Positions 7,443 to 13,445 of a DNA stretch of 24,436 nt are shown here, piece by piece. The DNA comes from CAZTTG01 sp964615935 (GTDB lineage: Bacteria; Planctomycetota; UBA1135; GCA-002686595). Position numbers and translations under genes: made by a program. How positions within the stretch are numbered: the stretch's first letter is position 1; every line of letters starts with the position of its first letter. A model generated the notes under the pieces. That model saw only the letters and a program-made list of their open reading frames with translations, did not search any database and was not told the DNA's origin. Location of the stretch: positions 1-24,436 of the forward strand of contig CAZTTG010000096.1 in assembly GCA_964615935.1 (NCBI GenBank), written 5' to 3'.

Positions 7443-8402
7443 TCAGGAGCGGGAGCGGGTGTCGGTGAGGGTGAGCTCGCGGAAGACCTCGTCCAGTCTC
7501 CCGTGCTCGACGTACAGCCGGTCGATTTCCCAGCCCGCGTTCCGGGCGTGCTGGCCGACCTGGTCGACGATCGAGCGGCCGTCGGCGGGGAAGACCAGGA
7601 AGCTGGAAAGCCCCACGGCGGCCTCCTGCTCCTCGACCTGGGCCACGCCCTCGATCCCGCCCAGGGCGCCGGCCGCCCCGTCCGCGGCCTCACCCCGGAT
7701 GCTGAGCGAGACGGCGTTGTGGTAGCGCGAGCGGGCCTCCAGCTCGGCGGGGGTGCAGTCCACCACCACCTTCCCCTGGGCGATGATGATGGCCCGGCTG
7801 CAGACCGCCTCGACCTCCTCCAGGATGTGGGTGGAGAGCACGATGCACTTCTCCTGGGCCATGTCCCGGATCAGGCTGCGCACCTCGTGCTTCTGGTTGG
7901 GATCCAGCCCGTCGGTGGGCTCGTCCATCACCAGGACCGGTGGGTCGTGGAGGATCGCCTGGGCCAGGCCCAGGCGCCGCTTGAAACCCTTGGAGAGGGT
8001 GTCGATCGGCTGGCGCATCACGTCCAGCAGGTGGACCTTGGCGGCCACCTGCTCGACCCGGCTCTTCTTCTCGGCGCCGGAGAAGCCCCGCACCTCGGCG
8101 ATGAAGTCGAGGAAGCTGGCGGGGGTCATGTCGGGGTAGAGGGGCGCGCCCTCGGGCAGGTATCCCAGGTTGCGCTTGACCTCGAGGGGGCGCTCGAGCA
8201 CGTCGTGCCCGCAGACGATCGCGGTGCCGCTGGTGGGGGGCAGGAAGCCCGTCACCATCTTCATGGTGGTCGACTTGCCGGCGCCGTTCGGCCCCAGGAA
8301 GCCGAGGACCTCGCCGCGCTCGACGGAGAACGAGACGCTCTCGACCGCCGTGAAGGGGCCGAAGCGCTTGGTCAGGTTCTGGATCTCGATTGTCGTCGCC
8401 AT
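7443..8402 (-). CDS. ABC transporter ATP-binding protein, GldA-like
   Basis: A 319-residue ATPase, first gene of the four-gene operon. Walker A GPNGAGKST is at 37-45, the Q-loop region about 84 (YLPEGAPLYPDMT), the signature LSKGF at 136-140, Walker B VLVMDE at 156-161, the D-loop GLDPNQ, and the H-loop His192 (STHILEE). A C-terminal accessory domain of the DUF4162 kind follows (from about 225). LSKGF in place of LSGGQ is usual in the GldA/CcmA-type subfamily. The start ATG gives the normal family N-terminus (IEIQNLTKRFGPFTAV). A promoter candidate lies about 150 bp upstream. Confidence 0.92.
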   Translation of the reverse strand: MATTIEIQNLTKRFGPFTAVESVSFSVERGEVLGFLGPNGAGKSTTMKMVTGFLPPTSGTAIVCGHDVLERPLEVKRNLGYLPEGAPLYPDMTPASFLDFIAEVRGFSGAEKKSRVEQVAAKVHLLDVMRQPIDTLSKGFKRRLGLAQAILHDPPVLVMDEPTDGLDPNQKHEVRSLIRDMAQEKCIVLSTHILEEVEAVCSRAIIIAQGKVVVDCTPAELEARSRYHNAVSLSIRGEAADGAAGALGGIEGVAQVEEQEAAVGLSSFLVFPADGRSIVDQVGQHARNAGWEIDRLYVEHGRLDEVFRELTLTDTRSRS

Positions 8403-8726
8403 GTCAGGGATCCGCTGGTTGCCGACCTCGGGGGGGGTGTCGCCGGCCCCGATCGGTCGAGTGCTCCCCTCGCGTGCGAGCCCGCGATCGGCTCGTCGGC
8501 GAGGTCCGCGAGCCCCCCGGGAGACCGTGCCCGGGGACGGGTACAGGGGGCGCAGTTAATATCGTTCTGGCGAAGTGGGGGCAAGTCCTCCCCGCCAGGG
8601 GCGCGCTACGGCCCGGGATGGGGAACGTTGGAGCGGGCCGTGAGCGCCCTCCGGGCGGCGTCTCGATCGCGGCACGCGCCGGCGCAGTCGCCCCGGGCCA
8701 GGGGGGGCCGGGCGGCCGGATCCGGC
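8403..8726. other. 324-bp intergenic region: operon leader and promoter
   Basis: Lies between the start of the ABC operon and the stop of the small zinc-ribbon gene, both on the minus strand. It holds the candidate promoter at 8556-8584 and hence a leader of about 145 nt. Just upstream of the promoter, GC-rich inverted runs around 8571-8600 (GGGG and CCCC blocks) could form a 3' hairpin for the gene ending at 8727. I see no conserved riboswitch, tRNA or small ORF that I would support here. Confidence 0.5.
8556..8584 (-). promoter_or_regulatory. Candidate sigma-70-type promoter of the ABC operon
   Basis: On the minus strand TTGCCC (8584-8579), a 17-bp spacer and TATTAA (8561-8556) each match 4 of 6 consensus bases with ideal spacing. 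This is the most AT-rich spot in an otherwise GC-saturated gap, upstream of the ABC operon start at 8402. Confidence 0.45.
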
Positions 8727-9086
8727 TCAGAAGCCCAGGTTCAGCCCGCAGCCCGGGCAGCGTCCCGGGCCGGCGGGCCAGGTCTCGCCGCAGGCGGGGC
8801 AGGTGTGCTCGTCGGCGTCCAGATCCACGGCCGAGCAGGCGGCCGCCGCCTGGCGCTCGTCCTCGGCCAGGCTCCCCAGCCACTCCGCGTCCAGGATCTC
8901 CAGGGCGCGGGGTGCGCTCTCGCTCGCGACCGCGAGCAGGAAGCGGGTGCCTCAGGCGTTGGCGTTGGCGCCCGGGGGCTTGAGGATCTCGGCCGCCAGG
9001 CCCCCGGTCTGCAGGGCCGACCGCATCTCGGTCAGGCGGCGGAGGTCCCCGACGGCCAGGACGGCGGTGTTGGGGGGAAGCTCCAT
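8727..9086 (-). CDS. Candidate selenoprotein: DUF2007-like small protein with C-terminal zinc ribbon and in-frame TGA
   Basis: Reading from ATG at 9086, 44 codons (MELPPNTAVLAVGDLRRLTE onwards) lead to TGA at 8954-8952. The same frame then continues for 74 codons, 71 ending in G or C, to a second TGA at 8727. After the first TGA: GTRFLLAVASESAPRALEIL, then a zinc ribbon CPACG-x9-CPGCG ending LNLGF. There is no ATG, GTG or TTG soon after the internal TGA, so the second half has no start of its own. A GGUC-loop hairpin sits 12-20 nt after the TGA, as in bacterial SECIS elements. The two halves together resemble the DUF2007 ('putative signal transducing protein') layout: GDLRRLTEMRSAL helix, then RFLLAVA strand. 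Alternatives are a recent nonsense mutation or a sequencing error (TGC or TGG to TGA). I rate readthrough as Sec as likely but unproven; selA/selB/selC are not in this window. Confidence 0.6.
8917..8942 (-). promoter_or_regulatory. Candidate bacterial SECIS hairpin downstream of the in-frame TGA
   Basis: On the minus strand GCTCGCG (8937-8931), GT (8930-8929), CGCGAGC (8928-8922) form a perfect 7-bp arm. It can be drawn as a CUCGC/GCGAG stem with a GGUC loop, extended downward by a U-G pair, one mismatch and three more pairs (8940-8942 with 8919-8917). Counting the U of UGA as 1, GGU falls at 24-26; in the E. coli fdhF SECIS, from memory, GGU is at 22-24. Loop sequence and distance both fit the SelB-recognition pattern. 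The GC-rich background makes chance hairpins common, so confidence is moderate. Confidence 0.5.
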
Positions 9087-9150
9087 GGCAGGGCGCCGGC
9101 GCGGGCCGGCCCCGCAAGTCTACCCCGGCCGGCCGCGGCGGCCAGCCCGC

Positions 9151-9194
9151 GGGCCGGGAGGGCGGGTCGGTGGGTGGGGAGGGCGGGAGCCGGG
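9151..9194 (+). other. Dense G-run array (quadruplex potential)
   Basis: Nine tracts of three or more G fall within 44 bp of the plus strand (starting at 9151, 9156, 9160, 9164, 9172, 9176, 9181, 9185, 9192), mostly with 1-2 base loops. It lies immediately upstream of repeat copy A in the divergent gap. Confidence 0.5.
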
Positions 9195-9210
9195 AGGCGC
9201 TCGCCCGCGC

Positions 9211-9285
9211 CCATCCGCAACCCTCCACCCGCCCAGGGGACGGATGGCCCCCCCGCCGGTTTCGGGGCGGGTCTCGAAACGAGGC
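9211..9285. repeat. Dispersed intergenic inverted-repeat element, copy A
   Basis: Arms CCATCCG (9211-9217) and CGGATGG (9241-9247) enclose a 23-nt loop with the conserved block CCCAGGGGA just before the right arm. The similarity to copy B at 15307 continues rightward through a CCGC(T)CGGTT-CGGG segment to about 9285. On the minus strand the loop reads as regularly spaced G runs (GGG-n-GGG-n-GG-n-GGG). Arm sequences differ from copy B by paired changes that keep the pairing. Confidence 0.55.
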
Positions 9286-9374
9286 CGCCCGGCGCCGCCC
9301 GGCGCCTGCCGCCCCGCCCTCCGCATCCCCCGATCCCGCCGACCGCGGCCCCGACCCTCCGCACGAGGCCGCGA

Positions 9375-9403
9375 TTGGAACGACCCCTCCCGGCAGGCAG
9401 AAT
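9375..9403 (+). promoter_or_regulatory. Sigma-70-type promoter, probably giving a leaderless mRNA
   Basis: TTGGAA (9375-9380), 17-bp spacer, CAGAAT (9398-9403). The ATG of the coiled-coil protein is at 9410, only 6 nt after the -10 hexamer, where the transcription start would normally fall. No Shine-Dalgarno can fit. The same GGCAGAAT -10 occurs at 17507-17514. Confidence 0.45.
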
Positions 9404-9409
9404 GGGCCC

Positions 9410-10669
9410 ATGGCCAAGGCCCCGGATCCGCCGGAGGGTCGGCCCTCCGAGCCGGCCCACGGAGTGGTCTCGCGCGCTGATTTCGAGGAGCTCCTGCGCG
9501 AGGCCCAGGAGGTGGAGCACCAGCGGTCCCGGCTCGAGGAGGAGCTCCAGGCGGGAGTGCTGCGCATCGCCCGCATGGAGGCGCGCATGGAGTCCCTCGA
9601 GCGCGAGAACGCCCGCGAGCGCAAGGTGGCTGCCGACCTCGCCGAGGAGCTCGAGGGCCTGCGCGGGGAGAGCGCGCGCGCCCGGGAGGAGGTCGCCCGC
9701 AAGGAGGGAGAGCTGGTGGCCGTCGGCGAGGCCATGGCCATGGCCAAGCTGAGCGGAGTCGAGGAGGGTCGGCGAGCTCAGCTCACCGAAGGGGGCCTGG
9801 TGGCCTCCGAGGCGCTCACCGTCGTCCAGGAGCAGGTCCGCAACCTGAGCCACCGGGTCGAGGGCGTCGGGAGCCTGCGGCGACCGCGCTGGCAGACGAC
9901 CCTGGCGGGGGTGGTGATCGCCGGCGCCGTGGGCGGGTTCGGATGGTGGAAGGCGAGCGAGCTGAGGGCCAGCGAGGGCGAGTGGTACGCCGGTCGCGAG
10001 GAGTCCTTGAAGACCGACCTGCTCCGCATCCGTGGGGAGCTGACCCGGGTGCAGGAGGACCTCAGTGACTCGCACCGCACGGCCAGCGGGCTCCGCCAGG
10101 CCATGGCCCAGCTCGCCATCGACCACCGCTCCGAGATGCAGGGCGCCCTCGAGTCCCAGCACGCGTACAGCCGCTCCGCACTGGAGAGCGTGGAGAGGAC
10201 CCTCGAGACCGCCCTCGAGGATTTCGAGGGGCGCCAGGGCGAGACCCGCGAGGAGCTCCTGGCCGTCCGCGAGTCCGAGCGCAGCTCCCAGGGCGATGCG
10301 GACCGGCTGCGGATCGAGATCGACGAGCAGCGCCGTGCCCACGAGCAGCGGCTGCTCGAGCTGAGCGGCGCTCTCGAGGCGGCCCTGGCGAAGCAGGGAT
10401 CGCTGCTGGCCCGCGAGGAGTCCCTGCTGGGCGAGATCCGCGCCTTCGACGAGCGCCTGCGACGGGCCGGGCTTCGCATCGAGCAGCTCGAGGAGGAGGC
10501 GGCTCGGGCGGAGGAGACGCCGGACGAGGAGACGCCGGTGCCCGGCGATGGCGATCCCCCGGTGGGCGAGCCCGAGGGCTCGGGCGGGGATCCGCAGGAT
10601 CCGCCCGTGGGGGAAGCGGGCGCGCCGGTCCCCACGGAGGGGGGGGAGGCTTCCCGAGCGGGCGCCTGA
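9410..10669 (+). CDS. Single-pass membrane coiled-coil protein, unknown function
   Basis: 419 residues from the ATG at 9410. An open frame extends further upstream, but that part covers repeat A and the promoter and is not coding. N-terminal coiled coil (about 20-150, rich in Glu/Arg/Leu heptads), a single membrane helix (about 161-182, WQTTLAGVVIAGAVGGFGWW), a second long coiled coil (about 190-375) and an acidic Pro/Gly tail with repeated DEETP and DPPVGE blocks. The topology resembles envelope-spanning scaffold proteins. I recognise no family. Two more envelope protein genes follow on the same strand. It could tether cytoplasmic and periplasmic structures, but that is only inference from shape. 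Confidence 0.75.
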   Translation: MAKAPDPPEGRPSEPAHGVVSRADFEELLREAQEVEHQRSRLEEELQAGVLRIARMEARMESLERENARERKVAADLAEELEGLRGESARAREEVARKEGELVAVGEAMAMAKLSGVEEGRRAQLTEGGLVASEALTVVQEQVRNLSHRVEGVGSLRRPRWQTTLAGVVIAGAVGGFGWWKASELRASEGEWYAGREESLKTDLLRIRGELTRVQEDLSDSHRTASGLRQAMAQLAIDHRSEMQGALESQHAYSRSALESVERTLETALEDFEGRQGETREELLAVRESERSSQGDADRLRIEIDEQRRAHEQRLLELSGALEAALAKQGSLLAREESLLGEIRAFDERLRRAGLRIEQLEEEAARAEETPDEETPVPGDGDPPVGEPEGSGGDPQDPPVGEAGAPVPTEGGEASRAGA

Positions 10670-10796
10670 GGCCGTCGGAGCGGCCAGCGGCCCGCCCACC
10701 CGCCTTTCCCCTTGGATCCGCGCAGCGCCGCGGCGATCATCTCCCCGCTGGCAAGATCGAACGGCGAGAGAGTCCAAGTCGAAGGAGGCCGAAGCC

Positions 10797-11609
10797 ATGA
10801 TCCACGGAATCACCAAGACCGCTCTGCTCGGAGCCTGCCTGTGGGCGGGAGCCCTGGCGAGCGCGGCCCCCCAGGAGCCGCAGCCCACCGAGGAGCCGCA
10901 GAAGAGCGAGGAGGAGGCCGCCCAGGAGACCGGGAAGGCCAGGGGCGGGCTGCGACTCAAGAACCAGAAGGGCGTGCAGACCAAGCGGGAGGCCGGGCCC
11001 GGGCTGGTGCGCGGAAGGAACCAGGAGGGCGCCGAGAACCAGCCCTCGACCGAGGGCGAGGCGCCCGCACCGCGGGCCGGTGACCGGGCCGCGACGACGC
11101 CGACGCCCGGCGCCCGGGTTCAGAACACCGCGCGGCGCCAGGGCGCCCAGGAGCAAGGTGCGGCCTCCGAGACGGCCAAGCCGGACCCGCGCCGGATGCG
11201 CGAGGCGAGCGGTGCCATCAAGCCCCCCTCGCGTCGGGCGCTCGCCAACAAGATGGTGGCCGACGTGAAGACCCACCGCCTGCGGATGGCCCGGCTCGAC
11301 CGCCTGGCCGACATCTACAAGCGCCAGGGCAGCGCCCGCAAGCTCGCCTCCGTCGAGCAGCTCTCCACCCGCGAGGTCAACCGCTACGAGGCGGCCATGC
11401 AGACCTATCAGCGGGGGCTGGGAGAGAAGACCTTCAAGATGATCCGCGACCGCGTCGGAACGGACGCCAGCGAGAAGGGCGGCGGCGGGGGCGCCCGGAA
11501 CGATCGGGCGAGCTCGGGCGACACCGCTCCCGAGGGCGGAGCCGCGCGGAACGCCGAGGGACAGCCGATCCGCCGAGCGGGATCCCGGTCGGATCGGGAT
11601 GACGGTTGA
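10797..11609 (+). CDS. Secreted protein with disordered N-half and helical C-terminal domain, unknown
   Basis: The start is fixed by an AAGGAGG ribosome site 7-9 nt before the ATG at 10797. The 270 residues begin with a signal peptide (MIHGITKTALLGACLWAGALASA, likely cut after ASA near residue 23). Then comes a Glu/Gln/Gly/Arg-rich disordered stretch to about residue 140. A charged helical region follows (about 147-230: RRALANKMVADVKTHRLRMARLDRLADIYKRQGSARKLASVEQLSTREVNRYEAAM, quoted here only as segments of one domain), then a Gly/Arg tail. No Cys and no known motif. The helical part looks like a compact bundle. It lies 127 bp after the coiled-coil gene and 17 bp before the lipoprotein gene, so at least the latter pair is probably cotranscribed. 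Confidence 0.72.
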   Translation: MIHGITKTALLGACLWAGALASAAPQEPQPTEEPQKSEEEAAQETGKARGGLRLKNQKGVQTKREAGPGLVRGRNQEGAENQPSTEGEAPAPRAGDRAATTPTPGARVQNTARRQGAQEQGAASETAKPDPRRMREASGAIKPPSRRALANKMVADVKTHRLRMARLDRLADIYKRQGSARKLASVEQLSTREVNRYEAAMQTYQRGLGEKTFKMIRDRVGTDASEKGGGGGARNDRASSGDTAPEGGAARNAEGQPIRRAGSRSDRDDG

Positions 11610-11626
11610 CGAGGGAGACCCAGCAC

Positions 11627-11896
11627 ATGAAGAAACACGGATTCGCACGCCTGTCGCTCCTGGCCACCGCCCTCCTCTTCGCCGGCTGCGGCGGCTACGA
11701 CAAGGGGCCCGAGACGGACGCTCCGGCCGAGGGTGCCGATCCCGCCGCGGAGGCGGGTGAGTACACCGAGGCGGACGCCACGAAGGACGCCGAGGACCTC
11801 CAGAAGGCCGTCGACGAGGCCGTCGAGGGGATCACCGAGGAGAACGCCGACGAGGAGCTGGAGAAGCTGACCGAGGAGCTCTCCGGGGGACAGTAG
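11627..11896 (+). CDS. Small acidic lipoprotein
   Basis: 89 residues: a short basic n-region, a hydrophobic core and the lipobox LLFAGC, with lipidated Cys at residue 21, then GGYDKGPE and a strongly acidic Ala/Glu/Asp helix-prone tail (DAEDLQKAVDEAVEGITEEN). The start at the second Met is supported by a GAGGGAGA ribosome site at the right distance; the upstream in-frame start at 11606 overlaps the previous gene. It follows the secreted 270-residue protein by 17 bp. Function unknown; a small structural or regulatory envelope lipoprotein is plausible. Confidence 0.75.
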   Translation: MKKHGFARLSLLATALLFAGCGGYDKGPETDAPAEGADPAAEAGEYTEADATKDAEDLQKAVDEAVEGITEENADEELEKLTEELSGGQ

Positions 11897-11901
11897 ATCC
11901 C

Positions 11902-11918
11902 GGCGCGCAGCTCGCGCC
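11902..11918 (+). terminator. Perfect hairpin after the lipoprotein gene
   Basis: GGCGCG, loop CAGCT, CGCGCC, 5 bp after the TAG stop of the lipoprotein gene. The stem is perfect and GC-only, but no U-tract follows, so intrinsic termination is uncertain. Confidence 0.4.
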
Positions 11919-11940
11919 GCCCGGTGTCGTGTCCGCTCAT

Positions 11941-11973
11941 CGCTCGCTCCAGCCTCGCCGGGGCGGGCGAGCG
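11941..11973 (-). terminator. Hairpin just past the GFA gene stop
   Basis: CGCTCGC (11941-11947) pairs perfectly with GCGAGCG (11967-11973), and the loop contains a secondary CGCC/GGCG pairing. It lies immediately past the stop of the minus-strand GFA gene at 11977. No U-tract on the minus strand. Confidence 0.35.
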
Positions 11974-11976
11974 GTC

Positions 11977-12405
11977 CTATCCGTCGATCGGCTCCACCCC
12001 GGTCTCGCCGCCGTAGCGCGGCAGGTCGTCCAGGATGGGGCACCACTCGGGGGCGCGGTCGGCGTAGACGTGCCCGCTGGGCGGCTGCTCGGGGGACTCC
12101 AGGAGGTTGGCCACGACCGCGTGCACCTCGTCCTCCCAGCGCGGGGACTCGTAGAGCAGGGTGCTCCCGCACGAGCCGCAGAAGGAGCGCGTGGCCTCCG
12201 TGTCGGTCCGGTAGCGGACCAGGTCCTCCTGGCCGGCGGTGATGCGGAAGCGCTCCGCCGGGAAGCCGATCCAGGTCACGAAGGCGGCGCCGTGGGCGCG
12301 GCGGCAGTTGTGGCAGTGGCAGTGGGCGACGAACTTCGCCGGCGGCTCGGCTTCGAAGCGGACGCGGCCGCACAGGCACGCCCCGCGGATCATGGAGTCC
12401 GACAT
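11977..12405 (-). CDS. GFA (CENP-V/glutathione-dependent formaldehyde-activating) family protein
   Basis: 142 residues with the zinc ligand pattern of the GFA fold: CLCG (Cys10, Cys12), HCHCHNC (Cys29, Cys31, Cys34) and CGSCG (Cys76, Cys79). GFA-fold proteins bind zinc and were named for formaldehyde-glutathione adduct formation, but most members have no proven activity. The start ATG at 12405 has TACCCT on the minus strand (12420-12415) 9 nt upstream, suggesting a very short leader. It diverges from the phosphoesterase gene across 64 bp. The family is secure; the function is not. Confidence 0.88.
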   Translation of the reverse strand: MSDSMIRGACLCGRVRFEAEPPAKFVAHCHCHNCRRAHGAAFVTWIGFPAERFRITAGQEDLVRYRTDTEATRSFCGSCGSTLLYESPRWEDEVHAVVANLLESPEQPPSGHVYADRAPEWCPILDDLPRYGGETGVEPIDG

Positions 12406-12414
12406 GGCGAGGCG

Positions 12415-12420
12415 AGGGTA
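12415..12420 (-). promoter_or_regulatory. TACCCT -10-like element upstream of the GFA gene
   Basis: GCTACCCT on the minus strand ends 9 nt before the ATG at 12405. It is the same octamer as at 12456-12463 on the plus strand, facing the other way in one 64-bp divergent gap. Confidence 0.35.
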
Positions 12421-12457
12421 GCGCCGCTGCGCCCTGGTTGGAAGCCGGGCTCGGGGC

Positions 12458-12463
12458 TACCCT
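12458..12463 (+). promoter_or_regulatory. TACCCT -10-like element upstream of the phosphoesterase gene
   Basis: GCTACCCT ends 6 nt before the ATG at 12470, the distance expected for a leaderless transcript. No Shine-Dalgarno is present. A weak TTGGAA-like -35 lies at 12438-12443, but the spacing to this hexamer (14) is short. Confidence 0.38.
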
Positions 12464-12469
12464 GATCCC

Positions 12470-13429
12470 ATGCTGCGGCCGCGCGCTCTCTTGCGGACCT
12501 CGGCGCTCGCGGGCGCCCTGGCCCTGGCGCTGGTCCTGCTCCAGACCCTGCTCGGAGGGCAGGAGGCGGGCGAGGACGAGCGCGGGGAGCCGCTCTTCCG
12601 CTTCGGACTGCTGGCGGACGTCCAGTACGCCGACAAGGAGGACGCTGGAGCTCGCCGCTACCGGGCGACCCTCGACCGGCTGGCCGCGTGCGCCGCGGAT
12701 CTGCGCCCGAGGTCCCTGGCCTTCGCCGTGCACCTCGGCGACCTCATCGACGGACGGGAGACCGAGGAGCAATCCGTCGAGGACCTGGACCGGGTCCTGG
12801 AGCTCCTGGGCGGCATCGGGTGCGAGGTGCACTGCGCGATCGGCAACCACTGCCTCGACGTTCCCCGCGAGCGCCTCCTGCCCCGGCTCGGCCGGAAGCG
12901 CGGCTGGACCTCCTTCCGCCGCGAGGGATGGCGTTTCGCGGTGCTCGACGCGCTGGACGTCAGCCTGTGCGGGGTGGCCGAGGACAGCCCCTCGTACCGA
13001 GCGGCCCGGGCATGGCTCGCGGAGCACCCCCTCTCGGAGCACCCCAACGCCCAGATCTGGAACGGAGGGCTGGGGGAGGCCCAGATCGAGTGGCTGGAGG
13101 GCGAGCTCGAGGCGGCCGATCGCGCGGGGGAGAGGGTGGTCCTCTTCTCGCACCTCCCCATCGTCGCCGAGGCCAGCACCCCTCACCACCTGCTCTGGAA
13201 CCGCGAGGAGGTGCTCGAGGTCCTGGGACGCCACGAGAGCGTCTTCGCCTGGTTCAACGGCCACGACCACGCCGGCGGCTACGCGGAGCGGGACGGGATC
13301 CACCACCTCACCGTGGCCGGGATGGTCGAGAGCAGCGAGGAGCGCGAGGCCTGGGCGGTGGTGGAGGTCCACGCCGATCACCTGGAGGTGAGCGGTCGGG
13401 GGGCGGTGCCCAGCCGCGAGCTGCGCTGA
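12470..13429 (+). CDS. Exported calcineurin-like metallophosphoesterase (ADPRibase-Mn type)
   Basis: 319 residues of the Mn-dependent ADP-ribose/CDP-alcohol diphosphatase group. Metal ligands: LLADVQYAD (Asp50, Gln52), HLGDLIDG (Asp91), IGNHCLDV (Asn126, His127), LFSHLPI (His228), NGHDHAGGY (His265, His267). DxQ in place of the more common DxH is characteristic of this subgroup. An N-terminal hydrophobic stretch (about 12-28, ALAGALALALVLLQTLL) indicates export or membrane anchoring, so the substrate is probably met outside the cytoplasm. The next gene (AGE family) starts 17 bp after its stop, so they are likely one transcript. Substrate not determinable. Confidence 0.87.
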   Translation: MLRPRALLRTSALAGALALALVLLQTLLGGQEAGEDERGEPLFRFGLLADVQYADKEDAGARRYRATLDRLAACAADLRPRSLAFAVHLGDLIDGRETEEQSVEDLDRVLELLGGIGCEVHCAIGNHCLDVPRERLLPRLGRKRGWTSFRREGWRFAVLDALDVSLCGVAEDSPSYRAARAWLAEHPLSEHPNAQIWNGGLGEAQIEWLEGELEAADRAGERVVLFSHLPIVAEASTPHHLLWNREEVLEVLGRHESVFAWFNGHDHAGGYAERDGIHHLTVAGMVESSEEREAWAVVEVHADHLEVSGRGAVPSRELR

Positions 13430-13445
13430 GCGCTCCCGGCGCGCC

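Larger units (their letters stand above)
9087..9409. other. 323-bp divergent intergenic region with G-runs, repeat element and promoter
   Basis: Separates the minus-strand zinc-ribbon gene from the plus-strand coiled-coil gene. It contains a G-run array (9151-9194), copy A of the dispersed inverted-repeat element (9211-9285) and a sigma-70-type promoter (9375-9403). A TAGACT on the minus strand near 9120-9115 could be a -10 for the leftward gene, but I see no convincing -35. No ORF here has a credible start and family. Confidence 0.6.

Noticed and set aside
3635..7725. Long plus-strand open frames (3635-5191, 4705-7725) opposite the ABC operon
   Set aside because: They are low-complexity Gly/Leu/Val/Ala shadows of genes with clear families on the minus strand; GC-rich DNA seldom has stops in antisense frames.
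8372..8584. Minus-strand ORF overlapping the start of the ABC ATPase gene
   Set aside because: Out of frame with the ATPase, covers the promoter and leader, no ribosome site, no recognisable protein.
8952..8954. TGA read as tryptophan by a variant genetic code
   Set aside because: Most genes in the window end in TGA and tryptophan is encoded by TGG throughout, so a genome-wide recoding is excluded.
9170..9409. N-terminal extension of the coiled-coil gene back to 9170
   Set aside because: It crosses repeat A and a good promoter and gives Pro/Arg/Gly-rich low-complexity sequence; the ATG at 9410 opens the real protein.
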